DNA from: Eumeta japonica
Lineage: Eukaryota; Arthropoda; Insecta; Lepidoptera; Psychidae
Reading direction: 5' to 3'
NCBI GenBank assembly: GCA_005406025.1
Contig: BGZK01000075.1
Span: 62,001-126,000, forward strand
Length of the DNA stretch: 64,000 nucleotides
Made by a program: the position numbers and the translations under genes. Shown piece by piece: positions 47,126 through 57,380 of the stretch. Below the pieces are notes generated by a model. It was given only the letters and a program-made list of their open reading frames with translations. It did no database searches and had not been told where the DNA came from. Numbering within the stretch: position 1 is the stretch's first letter; each line of letters opens with the position of its first letter.

Positions 47126-48342
47126 AATTTACCATAACCTAGTTCTATGATATGTGAAATTATCTGATGATCTGATGCTATAATATTAATAATGTAAGCG
47201 TGTATATTAGGCAAAAATTTTGCTATTGTATATCACAGAGTTTTTACAGCTTGTAACACTGTTTTATTAACTTCATCAATATGCCTATGTCAACTCTTAA
47301 TCCTCAACTCGCAAAACTTTTCTATTTAATTTTGACATAGCGTTCCGAGATGTTTGTTTTATATATCCTCAAGTTTTATATCTATATGTTTATATCGGGT
47401 ATCCAATAAACTATGTTTATACTTTTTTTGGGATTTCAATTCTAATAACGGATAAAACACAATCTTTGTGTTGTGACTATCGTTCGTCTGTTTGAGGTTT
47501 TCTCTCAGAGACGACAGGTGCATCAATATACTGCTGTAAAAAAATGATACGATACGATACGATATACGATACGACTTTTAATGCATATTTTATTTTAATG
47601 GTCCTACTCACGACCCTTGGGGTACTTTTCGTAACCTGCAATCTTGAAATACGATAAATTTGAAGTTTTTTTTCGACACAAGAAAAGCAAGAACTCGAAA
47701 ATAATTCATTTCAAGACTCACGTGGAACTATTACTAGTTGTGCATATTATTATCTAAAAATAAATACAATTTAAACAGATATGCTTAGAAATTTTCATTT
47801 CTAATCAAAAATCTTCGTAATCAGATAGCGAAAGCGCAGAATGCAGTTGTGCAAAAAACGTACAGTACAACTCACGAAACTCTGCCGTTGTGAAATTAGT
47901 CAAGAAAGATTTGCAATGGCGTAAAATAGGAACACGGGGGAGAAGAAGAAAAAATCGGATAGTGTTGAACTTGCGCATTACATCATTTGCAGGCAATTCA
48001 GAGAGGCTTTTACATGCAAAGAATTCAACTCGCACTTGATGAATTGTTCAACTTAGTCCTTACACAGCTCATACAGTGCTAAGGATTTTTAATTATTAAA
48101 ATACTATCTTAATCGATTGTAAGGACGCAGTTTTTCCCACGTTTTAATCGCGACTTTTTTGCAGCGCTTCCATCTTTTTTTAAAACTAATATATTTTAAA
48201 ACTTCTCATGCTTTATTTAAGTTAGACATCTGTATAAGTTTAATCGTTTATGGATCTCGCGCGCTACGACGGTTATCTTGATTTCCCCGTTGATGACATC
48301 AATTAACGTTATCGTATAACAACATTATTATAATATTCGCAC
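47126..48342. other. Unannotated stretch
   Basis: A (GATAC)n microsatellite of about six imperfect units lies at 47546-47575. The frame 47805-48035 (-) shows no support. Confidence 0.4.
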
Positions 48343-48738
48343 TAGCTTTTCGCTTGCGGCTCTATTTAACGGAATCTGTTCAAGTCTACTGCCCACGCGG
48401 ACTTGGAACGAATTCCTGTAAATTATGATTTCAGTTACGATTCGAGTTTCGTTGTCAATAAGTATTCGAAGATGAACATATCATAACGGAGTTGTATTAT
48501 AAGTTTTTTTTTGCAATCTTGTTTTAGAACATAATCTTATGACAAACATCGTCAATAGCCAGATGCTATTCCAAAAAATTTCTTAAACCATGACAGTTAT
48601 CTTATTTTTAGTGTCAAATGTGGAATTTTAATTCTACTTATTTCCATCCTAATCGGTTCAGTGCATTATGCGTAGAAACCTACCAAACAGAGAAATCACT
48701 TTGCAATTCAAAATTGTCTTGTGAATTTATAATATTAG
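48343..48738 (-). mobile_element. Helitron-like short element
   Basis: Read on the minus strand: ctaatattataaattcacaa, a segment with gcataatgcactgaaccgat then taggatgg, and an end with agccgcaagcgaaaagctagtg, CTAG at about 48345. This is the order of a very common lepidopteran element ('actaatattataaatgcgaaagt..ctactgaaccgatt..gcgggcaaaagctagt'). Decayed but full-length in layout, about 400 bp. Confidence 0.65.
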
Positions 48739-48754
48739 TGTAATATCATTTTCG

Positions 48755-48802
48755 TGTCGAATATATACCTAAAGTTTCCGAAATTTAGGTATATATTCGA
48801 CA
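48755..48802. repeat. Perfect 19-bp inverted repeat, 10-nt loop
   Basis: tgtcgaatatatacctaaa and its exact reverse complement enclose gtttccgaaa, whose ttt/aaa can extend the stem past one unpaired g. It sits just outside the end of the Helitron-like element at 48343-48738. Confidence 0.85.
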
Positions 48803-51129
48803 TGTTTTTTCATAGTAAAACAACATTTCATACATGTATTTTATAAAATACTGTATTTATAAACAATACATCCAAAACTACTAAGTAATTAGTAACCAAA
48901 TGTTATTATTATATTTCTATTTTATCAAAAATTTAACTTTATGTTCGTTTCAATCTTAAAGCAGTTAAATATCAAATTATGAAATATGAAAGTTTTAGCA
49001 AATCGGAATAAATTATTAAAAATTGTAAGCTGTAAAATTTTACCAATATCGAGCTATTTGCGCGTCAAATGAATGCACTCATATGTAAATGATACATCAA
49101 AATAAACTCATTACCCGATTCATAAAATCATACAGGGACTATATTAAATGCTCTCCACACACAAACTGTACATGATTGAATCAACTTCGTCTGAGTGCTT
49201 TAGAATTGTTGGAGTATGGTCTATGCCACTTTAAAAGTCTTCAATAGCTTATTCAGGAAAGTAAGTATGAAAAGCGGCCTATAAAAAAAAATAGGAATTA
49301 AAAGCCTTTCCAGAACCATATTAACATCTACTATCAATCTATCTTATGGATGCATTACTTGCGGCCGCTAATAGCGAGTCAATCGTACATTGTTAAAGCG
49401 AATAAATTTTGGAGCGTCTTATAAACCGTACGTTTTAAATACATATCGTGTACTTCTATATTCGGCAGCGTAAACGTACGCGTCTGTGACATTGTGTGTT
49501 ATGTAAACCGATAACAGGTTAACGTGTCGCAACGAAAGCGAATCTCGCAACGAGAGAGCCGAGAAAAAAAAAACATATAAATGCACTACGCAAGAATGCA
49601 TCGGCCTAAGTGAATGCAAGTTAATACTGTACTTTATTTGACGTTGTGCCGCTCACAATTCTGTATATTTCGGTATAGTTTTAAACATCACCATGCTTTT
49701 ATAGATTTTCATAAACGTATTTTTGATTTACCGTTGTAATCAACTACATGATTTTCATAGGAAATTTGCTAAAATAGACAAGGGCAAACCAAAGTCGCAT
49801 ATGAATAGTTTCGTATCCCATATTTGTAGAAATAAGAACATAATCACCTTTACTTTTGTACATCAAATGTATTTTGTCCGTTACGTAGATCAGAATTATT
49901 AGTAGATAGATATAAAATAAATGTCTATATAAATACTTTAGAAATAATACTTGAATTATCATTAGCATTCATTAAATTTAGAATACCTCTGCACATAAAG
50001 TCCGCTGTAAAAACGACCTGCTGTTAAAATCGTTTGTTTCTTAACATTTTTTAACTTCCCGTTATGAAAATTGAAGAATTTTCATAGATTGAGACTTTTC
50101 CCCGAACAGTTGCATCGCAAGTTCCATAAAAATCGGTTAATTTGTTCCAGAAATACAGGTGTAGAAAAATTGCTTAAATTGTGTCTCTTTTTTAATATTT
50201 CTTAAAATATTCTGCTTATTTATTCCAAAATCTCCTTAAAACACAACACTGATTAAATGAAAATATAATACGTAAACAAAAATAAATGTTTTTAAAGTCA
50301 ATAGAAAAAGGTATTACACTGTATGTATATGTGTCATCAAGTTGCATGCTGTATAAGAAGGTTATGTTCAGCAATGCATTGTAAGCTACCTTAATTTATA
50401 AATTGAAATATTCGCACGATGGGATTATGTCACAGTGAGCTTAATCACGTGAGCCAATGATATTTTATATAAAATAATATCATTAAATTTCGTAGATAAG
50501 AAACTGAACCTTTCCGTTCGTTGTAGTATATATACAAGCAGAAATTCTAGATTTTCATTAAAATGTTCGAAGTTTTTAGTAATCGATAAAAACTCATTCA
50601 TTTCATTATCCTTGATTAAATATTTAATTTAAGAATCGATGTTATTAGATACGTCATGTATTTTAACATTTTACATGTGTAAAATGTCAAAATATGATAG
50701 CCACATTTGTGGTTTGAATGTAAACTGCAGTTCGTTATTGACATAATTATGTGCGATTGGTTTACAGTGGACACCACAATTTTTTATTAATCCGTTTACG
50801 TGATTAATTTTACGAATCCAGAGTGTGCCCATTCAAAATGATAGCCGAAGGTATGTCAAGAGAGTCCTTTTTCATTAATACATTGGTGCATATTTCCATA
50901 TTGATATATAAATATTAGCGACAATAAATCAAACCATTACTGAATGGCATTATAGTTTTTTTTTTTCATATCGCAAAAGGGAACTGTGTAGGTATTACAA
51001 AGTAACACGGTGATAATTATATTTAGAATGTCTTTATATATGTGTCCAAATAAACAGATGTTATATATAGCGACATTTGCAGACAAGTATTGCACTGCCA
51101 CCAATTAGTTCGGTTTTATTGTCAATTGT
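48803..51129. other. Unannotated AT-rich stretch
   Basis: Contains a repeat fragment at 50050-50170 (ttccataaaaatcggttaat). Frames at 49419-49619 and 49744-49968 (-) are low-complexity or unsupported. Confidence 0.35.
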
Positions 51130-51240
51130 GGTAACGGCCGGCCGCGAAAACGGCTGGCCGCGAACGCATAAATATCGTTCCGGACAGCCCTTTCAAATAC
51201 CGACCTCAGCTGAGGTGCGCGACTTAAGCCGACCAGTTAC
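51130..51240. promoter_or_regulatory. GC-rich block with duplicated motif and 14-bp palindrome
   Basis: acggccggccgcgaa and acggctggccgcgaa occur side by side (51136-51170). acctcagctgaggt (51203-51216) is a perfect palindrome. The block stands alone in AT-rich DNA. It may be a promoter or enhancer; no adjacent exon was found. Confidence 0.3.
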
Positions 51241-51756
51241 TTTGTACACGTCTTAGTATTATACTGAATCTAGATAATTTTCATGTTGTCTATAGGCACA
51301 ATATTTAGAGATTGACTTTGTCGTTGAGAGCGCTGCACTAATTGGATCGAATAGCGAAAGGTGTTTATATGAAAAACTAATGTATTGCATGTTAGACTGA
51401 AGTGATTAGCCCTTTTCTGACCAATTATAGTTTGACATATTATTATATTAAAATAGAGAGCCAATTGTAACAAAATTTTGATATGCACACAAATAAATTT
51501 TCTCTTTCTATAAGAATTAAATTAATTACAAGCCAATAGGAAACACGAGGGACACTTCAACACGTGTATTTTTATAAAAATGATGATTATAACGCAAACA
51601 TTTAATAAAAAAAAAACTAAAATCGTAAAAGAATTTCACATTTTGTTACATGTAAAAATTGACGGATTTCGATACAGTTTTTACGAGTCGACACGATATC
51701 GGTTGTGAGGAAATAGAACCAATTAAGGGACATGTGAAATATTATATGTGTACCAG
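51241..51756. other. Nothing recognised
   Basis: AT-rich; the frame at 51270-51488 (-) is unsupported. Confidence 0.35.
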
Positions 51757-52130
51757 GTTTCGCCCGCGGTGCCGCTTACGTCGGGTGAACTTTTTCGTTT
51801 CTTATATCGATCGACCACGCCGCCAACCATGATCATCGTGTTTTCTGTTTCAGTTTCAGTCCTGGCTCCGTTTTTGATTCAGATTCTGGTCCCGATCTAG
51901 ATTCCGGTTCCGTTGAAAATATACATAATTCGTCCGCGGCGCCACCCGCGCGAATTCTTCCATCGCTTGTATAAGTCGATAACGTTGTCATCCATGATCC
52001 CGGTCTCGGTCCCGTTATCGATTTCGTACCAGAAGAACCTATTTTCTTACATTGAAAATATATTTAGGCTTTTGATCCTAATCCCGATTCTGCTTGCGGT
52101 TTCGATTCAGAAGCGATGTTTAACTTGAAC
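51757..52130 (-). repeat. Helitron-like fragment with GATTCC-type repeats
   Basis: Starts ggtttcgcccgcggtgccgc, the reverse of the GCGGGC-type terminus, and continues with cagtcctggctccgtttttg and cccgatctagattccggttc repeats. Same texture as 1-390 and 25093-25420. The 71-codon frame here is a by-product. Confidence 0.5.
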
Positions 52131-52559
52131 CTCTCTTAAACATTGTTACCAATAACCGATCGGCATAAGTAAAAAATTTGGTCTACGACAACACAAACTA
52201 ATCCGCCAGTTAACAAAAAAGTTAGGATCTTTATAAATCATAGCCCATATATTACTGTAGTATATAAGCTATATTACTCTAAAGTATCAGCTAATTCTTT
52301 TCAGCGGTTAAAGCACAAATAAGTAACAAACATTCAAATATATTTGAAGCTTTCATACAGTCATAAAATCCTTCATAAACCAAATCAAACATTCAAAACA
52401 TATAAACATTTATAATATTAATAAGACATAAAACTACTAAACATGTTTATTCTGTTCATTATAACCTTATAATTTATAGGATTATACTAATTCTTTTGGT
52501 GACTGTCAAACGCAAAAACTTTTTGTAATTGGAACGTTAATATCGAAGCTTTTATTTAC
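52131..52559. other. Nothing recognised
   Basis: AT-rich, no frame. Confidence 0.35.
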
Positions 52560-52617
52560 GACTAGCTTTCTGCTTTCGACTTCACCCGAGAGAACATAAG
52601 GTGTATTTTTCTGTCAA
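52560..52617 (-). repeat. Helitron-like 3' end remnant
   Basis: actagctttctgctttcgac then ttcacccgagagaac is the reverse complement of a '..gtcgaaagcagaaagctagt' end. The element is cut short by the LINE-like sequence at 52618. Confidence 0.5.
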
Positions 52618-53218
52618 ACTCTATTTATTTTTATTTATTTATTTCGCAAAGTACACAAAACAGATAACAATCGTTGCAATGTTAGTGGGCATAATAATCA
52701 TATATTAGTAACAAATTATAATTCAGACTATGTGCACACAGTATGCTATGGAGACACAGATTAAGAAAACATTAAATAATTAATACAATAGCAAAACAAG
52801 GCAAAATTAATGATTCATACATATTATTACTATATATTCTACTATTTATATAGTAATTATAACTATAATGACAAATCTGGTAACTAGCGATGCGTGCAAA
52901 AAGAAAATACCATTGGATTTTAGCGTAAATCGATGACCATCCGTATCGATCGTTTGAATGCCTATTACGACTTAGCTTCAAGAACGTCCTGATCATCGCG
53001 TTGAGATGATGCCAGATCATCGTGAAGTAGACACATTCTTGAAATTGGATTATAATGAGCGGTGTTAAGACTGTATACACGTAAGGCGAACGTCTTTGAT
53101 GGCGAAGTCTGCACATGGCGTTGAAATCGATAGAGAGAAGTGAGAACGAGTCGACTGTGGAGTGTATCGATTGTGGAGATACAATAGATCGTACCGCTTG
53201 CGACCCGTTTTTTCGCAA
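52618..53218 (-). mobile_element. Probable non-LTR retrotransposon 3' region
   Basis: On the minus strand a 147-codon open frame (53218-52772, TTG or no own start) reads in part M C R L R H Q R R S P Y V Y T V L T P L and F L K L S R N R H S N D R Y G W S S I. It is followed by an AT-rich untranslated stretch and a tail gcgaaataaataaataaaaa at about 52625-52645. That tail type is usual for CR1/Jockey-like elements of moths (established). The peptide is not matched to a named domain. The alternative is an unknown repeat with a chance frame. Confidence 0.4.
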
Positions 53219-53399
53219 GTTTATATTTTGAATCTAGATCACATTTTTCTTTGCAATCCTTGATCGATTGGTCAAGATATCTAATCTTCTTTGTGAGAGA
53301 AACATGAGAAGGCTATTTTGTGGCTTTTTATGTACCGTATGAAGACACAGTAAAGGCGATCTTACAAAGCAGATATACTATGGACAAATGGCAGGATGC
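53219..53399. other. Short unannotated stretch
   Basis: Nothing recognised. Confidence 0.3.
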
Positions 53400-53432
53400 A
53401 GTTTGTTCATAGCAGGATGCTATGAACAAACT
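53400..53432. repeat. Perfect 15-bp hairpin, 3-nt loop
   Basis: agtttgttcatagca, gga, tgctatgaacaaact. gcaggatgc occurs just before and again within the hairpin, hinting at a fold-back copying event. Confidence 0.85.
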
Positions 53433-53519
53433 ATGATAAACCGCAATTGAGCTGCCTATTTTTCAAACGTTTGCTGATGCCCTTAAAACAAAACCTGTTC
53501 ATTACTTTTATCTGTAATA

Positions 53520-53608
53520 TGCGCGTAACGCGGGCACCCCGTCCCGCTTTCAATTTTGATACCGATACCGATGACGGTTCCAATTATCTAGACCAGGGCA
53601 AACGCTAG
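53520..53608 (+). repeat. Helitron-like 3' end
   Basis: Contains gataccgataccgatgacgg and ends agggcaaacgctagta, CTAG at 53604-53607 then T. Upstream is a short gcgtaacgcgggcacc. Truncated. Confidence 0.5.
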
Positions 53609-54086
53609 TATTAAAAGAATGTGGTAACCGGGATACCACATCGTTGGTACCGACAAGCTGAAACCGACTCCGAAAACAACTGATTAGTTGCTTTTGAAGT
53701 CTATTCAAAAATTGTTTAAATACTTTTGCATACGTATCTTTTTTTTTTAATTTGTTTTATTTAATATTTTATAGTTATCGAGTAAACTTATAATTCATTT
53801 AGTTACTTTACACGTGGATTAGGCCATGGTCGATAAAATCGTGGACAAGCAGCTGCGATCCCGAATTTCTTGTCCACAGATCCACATTCCAAGGTCTTTA
53901 CATTCTTAGCTGGAATGCAACTACCAAACTATTCTAATACAGACTGCATAAATTATATATATCCTTTATAATACAAAAGTTCTACAATTCATACAGATTA
54001 CATTTTTATTCACTTCCACATTAAATTCATTCACTTTGTTTCTTTTGTTATCGATAAGACTTCTGATGTGTTCCTGCTACGATTGT
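53609..54086. other. Nothing recognised
   Basis: AT-rich; no frame. Confidence 0.35.
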
Positions 54087-54390
54087 CATTTTGAAATTAT
54101 ATAATAATAATAATAATAAAGCTTTTTTATTTCAGTATAAAGGTATGTTTACATTTCAAAGTGTTAGTAGATTACTTAGGCTAGGTTAGTTTATGTTTGT
54201 TATTTAATATATTTCTATCTATTCCTTTTATACGAACCCCTTTCGGGTAAAAGCCTCCTCTAATTCCTTCCATTTGTCCCTATTTTGGGAAAGTGTCAAC
54301 CAGCCTTTACCTGCTAATTCTTTTATATCGTCAGCCCAACGTTTAAGTGGTCTGCCTTTGCTTCTTTTTTTCCATTTTGAAATTATATAA
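54087..54390 (-). mobile_element. 5'-truncated non-LTR retrotransposon with 18-bp target duplication
   Basis: cattttgaaattatataa is present at 54087-54104 and again exactly at 54373-54390, flanking 268 bp. Read on the minus strand the insert starts at 54372, ends a reverse-transcriptase-type ORF, has about 90 bp of 3'UTR, and finishes with an ATT-repeat tail next to the left duplication. Truncated 5' end, simple-repeat tail and long direct duplication are the marks of target-primed reverse transcription. The identical duplication and intact ORF end suggest a fairly recent insertion. Confidence 0.85.
54228..54371 (-). CDS. C-terminal fragment of a non-LTR retrotransposon polyprotein
   Basis: About 47 codons are open to a stop at 54228-54230. 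It contains SKGRPLKRWADDIKELAG, GWLTLSQNRDKWKELEEAF and the end TRKGFV. The GRP..RW.DDI.....W...A..R..W..LE motif is the well-known C-terminus after the reverse transcriptase domain of RTE/Jockey-type endonuclease-reverse transcriptases. The catalytic domains are absent through 5' truncation, so the copy is dead on arrival. The frame has no internal stop. The exact clade is not resolved from this piece. Confidence 0.8.
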   Translation of the reverse strand, partial: KKRSKGRPLKRWADDIKELAGKGWLTLSQNRDKWKELEEAFTRKGFV

Positions 54391-54715
54391 ATGAATGAAA
54401 ATACGCAGTTCGATTAATGGGTTATTAATTTTAATTCGATGTGTACCAGGTTTTACTAAAAGTCATTGAAGAGTAGCTTCTGGCGCCAAATCGCAGTATT
54501 ATCCCTTAATTCCTAGCCATAAAGGAATACTGTGGCTTCCTTCACCAGCTCAGCAGCGTGATATGATAACTGGCATACGCAAAATCTTGAACAACTAAAA
54601 AAGAACTAAAAAACACTATACGTCCCTATAATTTTTAAGAATGTCCCTCAATTATCCTAGAATCCCATAATTAGATTCTGATTTGGTGGCTACGAGTATG
54701 AGATCACTTTGGGAG
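54391..54715. other. Nothing recognised
   Basis: No frame or repeat that I can name. Confidence 0.3.
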
Positions 54716-54842
54716 TATACTCTTTCAAAGAAAAAGAAATTGTCTAAATCGGTCCATAATTGATGAAATTATCGTTGAACATACATAAAAAAATACATAC
54801 AGACGAATATAGAACCTCCTCTTTCTTTGAAGTCGGTTAGAA
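54716..54842 (+). repeat. GAAGTCGGTTA-type dispersed repeat end, second copy
   Basis: aaatcggtccataattgatg, cgttgaacatacataaaaaa and gaacctcctctttctttgaa, gtcggttag. Same terminus as 62640-63134 and, reversed, 1387-1440. Confidence 0.6.
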
Positions 54843-56615
54843 ATACGCGGACGAAATCGGAGAAAATACTAATAAGATAGGTATAAAAAAAAACACGTTC
54901 GGATTCGAATACGTGTGCCAAAATTTCAAATCAATTGACATATTATGTTTTTAGTTCTGCTACGAAAAATATACAGAAGATCATTTTTTATACATAAAGA
55001 TTTTCTTATCTTATAGTGCACCAGACAATTTATAGTAACTTTTTTGATATTCGTCTAAAATCTACCTCCCTGCTATATTGACTTCTACAATATTGAAACT
55101 TTCCCGTTAAAGGTATCCGGTAAGAATTAATGTGACTAATTAACAGATATCGAGGTGATCCCACAGACGTGTACCATTTTTAAGAATACGCACAGTCAAA
55201 AGGTAGAAAAAAGTGATTGCGGTTTCATCACGCTCGCCGGCACGCGGCGGGCTTACGACTTCAACATTTTTCCATAGGTTCTGATGAAATTTCGCAGGCG
55301 CGTGTGTTGTGTGAACTGCCATTTAACGACATAGTGACAGTACGAAAGTAAATAATCTAGGAGGAGCTCTCGATACAAAGAATTGAAGGATGATATTTTT
55401 TGTGTGACATCTAAATGTGTATTGTGAAGACCTTAGTACCTAAGTGTTTTTGGATTATTTTTTTGTTCAGGCGACTGTTTCGAGAGGTATCAGTCTTTAA
55501 AGGTGATGATAAACTTTTTTTCTTTTATTTTTTTTTTTTGTATTGAAAAATGTTTGAAAAATGAAAGTTTGAAATGGATTTTCTTAAATAAAAACTAATT
55601 TCGTTTATCAATAACTTTAATCGGACGGTGCGTGAAATAAACTATGAATCAAACCAGTGAAGTTGGTGGGCTTAAAGTAATTTACGAATGAAATGAAAAA
55701 TTGAGTTTGAGAATATCGGCAGCATTATATGGCAAGGGCTATTATACCGTTCTGAATATGTTAATGAACAAAAACACACCTGATTGAACTGTTCTGCTAC
55801 CAGGATGTTTCATGTTATTTCCAAGTGTTCTGCGACTTGTATTCATCTTTCAATATTTTGCAGTGCCTGATATTTTCTGTCTGTGAGCAAAAAAGAACAA
55901 CCCTTGAGTATCTTGTCAATTCTTCTGAAGGTGAATCAGCATTTTGAATGGGTGGTAATGGTTAAAAATGAATTTATTAATGACGTGTTTCAAGTGTACC
56001 CACGTAATAAAAATATTTTTGATATGATTCATTATTATTACTTAAACTAGCAGATAGTATGAAACAAAATCACTGTTATTGCCCATTACCGATATACACA
56101 AAATTAACGTTGAAAGAAAATTTGCTGCTGAATAAGCGAACATGACTTTCATTTTAACCACAACGTAGTAAAAACATAAGATTGTTCAAACGAAATACTA
56201 ATGATATTAAAATAAAATTACTCGATTTTTTTTTTATCGTTTCTTTGAAAAATTATTCGTAATAGCAATAAAGGCTAAGATTAAAAAAAAAGCTGTAGAA
56301 AATTTACATTTTAAATTGTAAGAATGCATAATTCCGTATAAAGCAGAGGATCACGAAATTTCCTTTCATATTTTAATAATTTATATCGCATAATGCATCA
56401 TATTAGAATGCATTATTATGCGATTTTTGCAATAGTGTTACAGTTTTAAGGCTCGAATTTCGTAAAAGCTGTTAAGTATTAATATTTATTAGACATCAAT
56501 AATGAAACAATTTTTTTCTTTCTAAATGGTTACATGATAACTTCTCGCAAGAAAAGTTCATTATGTTCGTTTCTAAAAAATTAATATTTAGACACATGAT
56601 ATGCATTCACAAGAC
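54843..56615. other. Unannotated region
   Basis: A GC-rich segment at 55190-55300 underlies a 60-codon minus-strand frame (55322-55140, ATG, M A V H T T H A P A K F H Q N L W K N V) with no further support. 56385-56424 is an imperfect inverted repeat (atcgcataatgcat / atgcattattatgcgat). The remainder is AT-rich. Confidence 0.35.
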
Positions 56616-56820
56616 AATATGCAAAATTTAACTATTACCTGCTCTTACGTTAATAATATCACGTAGTACTATCTCTCTAAATAGTGACACGTAGTATCAT
56701 TAATTGTTGTAAAACCTTTTACGTCAAGCCTACTGGTATACTAAAACGTCGGCACGACATCTGGCACATTGATAGCGTAGCTACCTCAAAATTCTACGAT
56801 ATGACGCCAAAAAATAACAT
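56616..56820 (+). repeat. Dispersed repeat family P, copy 3
   Basis: aatatgcaaaatttaac, tgctcttacgttaataatat with cacgtagt, then cttttacgtcaagcctactg gtat, ctcaaaattctacgatatga cgcc. Same order as 20261-20455. It is directly followed by a (TA)n tract. Confidence 0.65.
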
Positions 56821-56823
56821 GTG

Positions 56824-56849
56824 TATATATATATATATATATATATATT
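56824..56849. repeat. (TA)13 microsatellite
   Basis: An uninterrupted ta dinucleotide run at the right edge of the family P copy. Confidence 0.85.
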
Positions 56850-57380
56850 AAATATATAAGAATTATTTTTTTTTAAAGTAATAAAATATTCATGAACCAT
56901 TTGATTAAATGTTAAGTCAATGAAGTGTACAAAAACGTGAAAGCTATTTATTTTACAACTACATCCACAAGTCGTTTCAATTCGCCTTCTAGGTCACCAG
57001 CTATTTCATGTTTAAAAGTAAATACTTCACCTTTTTAAAGTCACCATTGACAATTTTTTGATAAGACGACTCTAATTGTACGATCGAATCCGAAGGCCTC
57101 ATAAGAGATTCTTTTTTAATACCTGTTCTTAAACGAGATAAAATTTGTCGATACGACATTGATGGAGTCAGTTGTTTATCTGAATCGAGGTCGAGATTCT
57201 CGGATCGAAACAAGCGGTTTCACAACTGTCATCCTAAGACATTATAGAGTGGGCCATGTTCAACAAAACTAGTGAGGTTTTATAAACGTAAGCTAAATAA
57301 TAATACTGTACATTAATTTTACCAATAACGCACACATAATATTTTATTCCGTATTTTGCTTTTATGCAATTTTAAAGTAT
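56850..57380. other. Unannotated stretch
   Basis: A 70-codon minus-strand ATG frame at 57213-57001 (M F R S E N L D L D S D K Q L T P S M S) has balanced composition but no motif or splice support. It is recorded as undecided. Confidence 0.3.
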
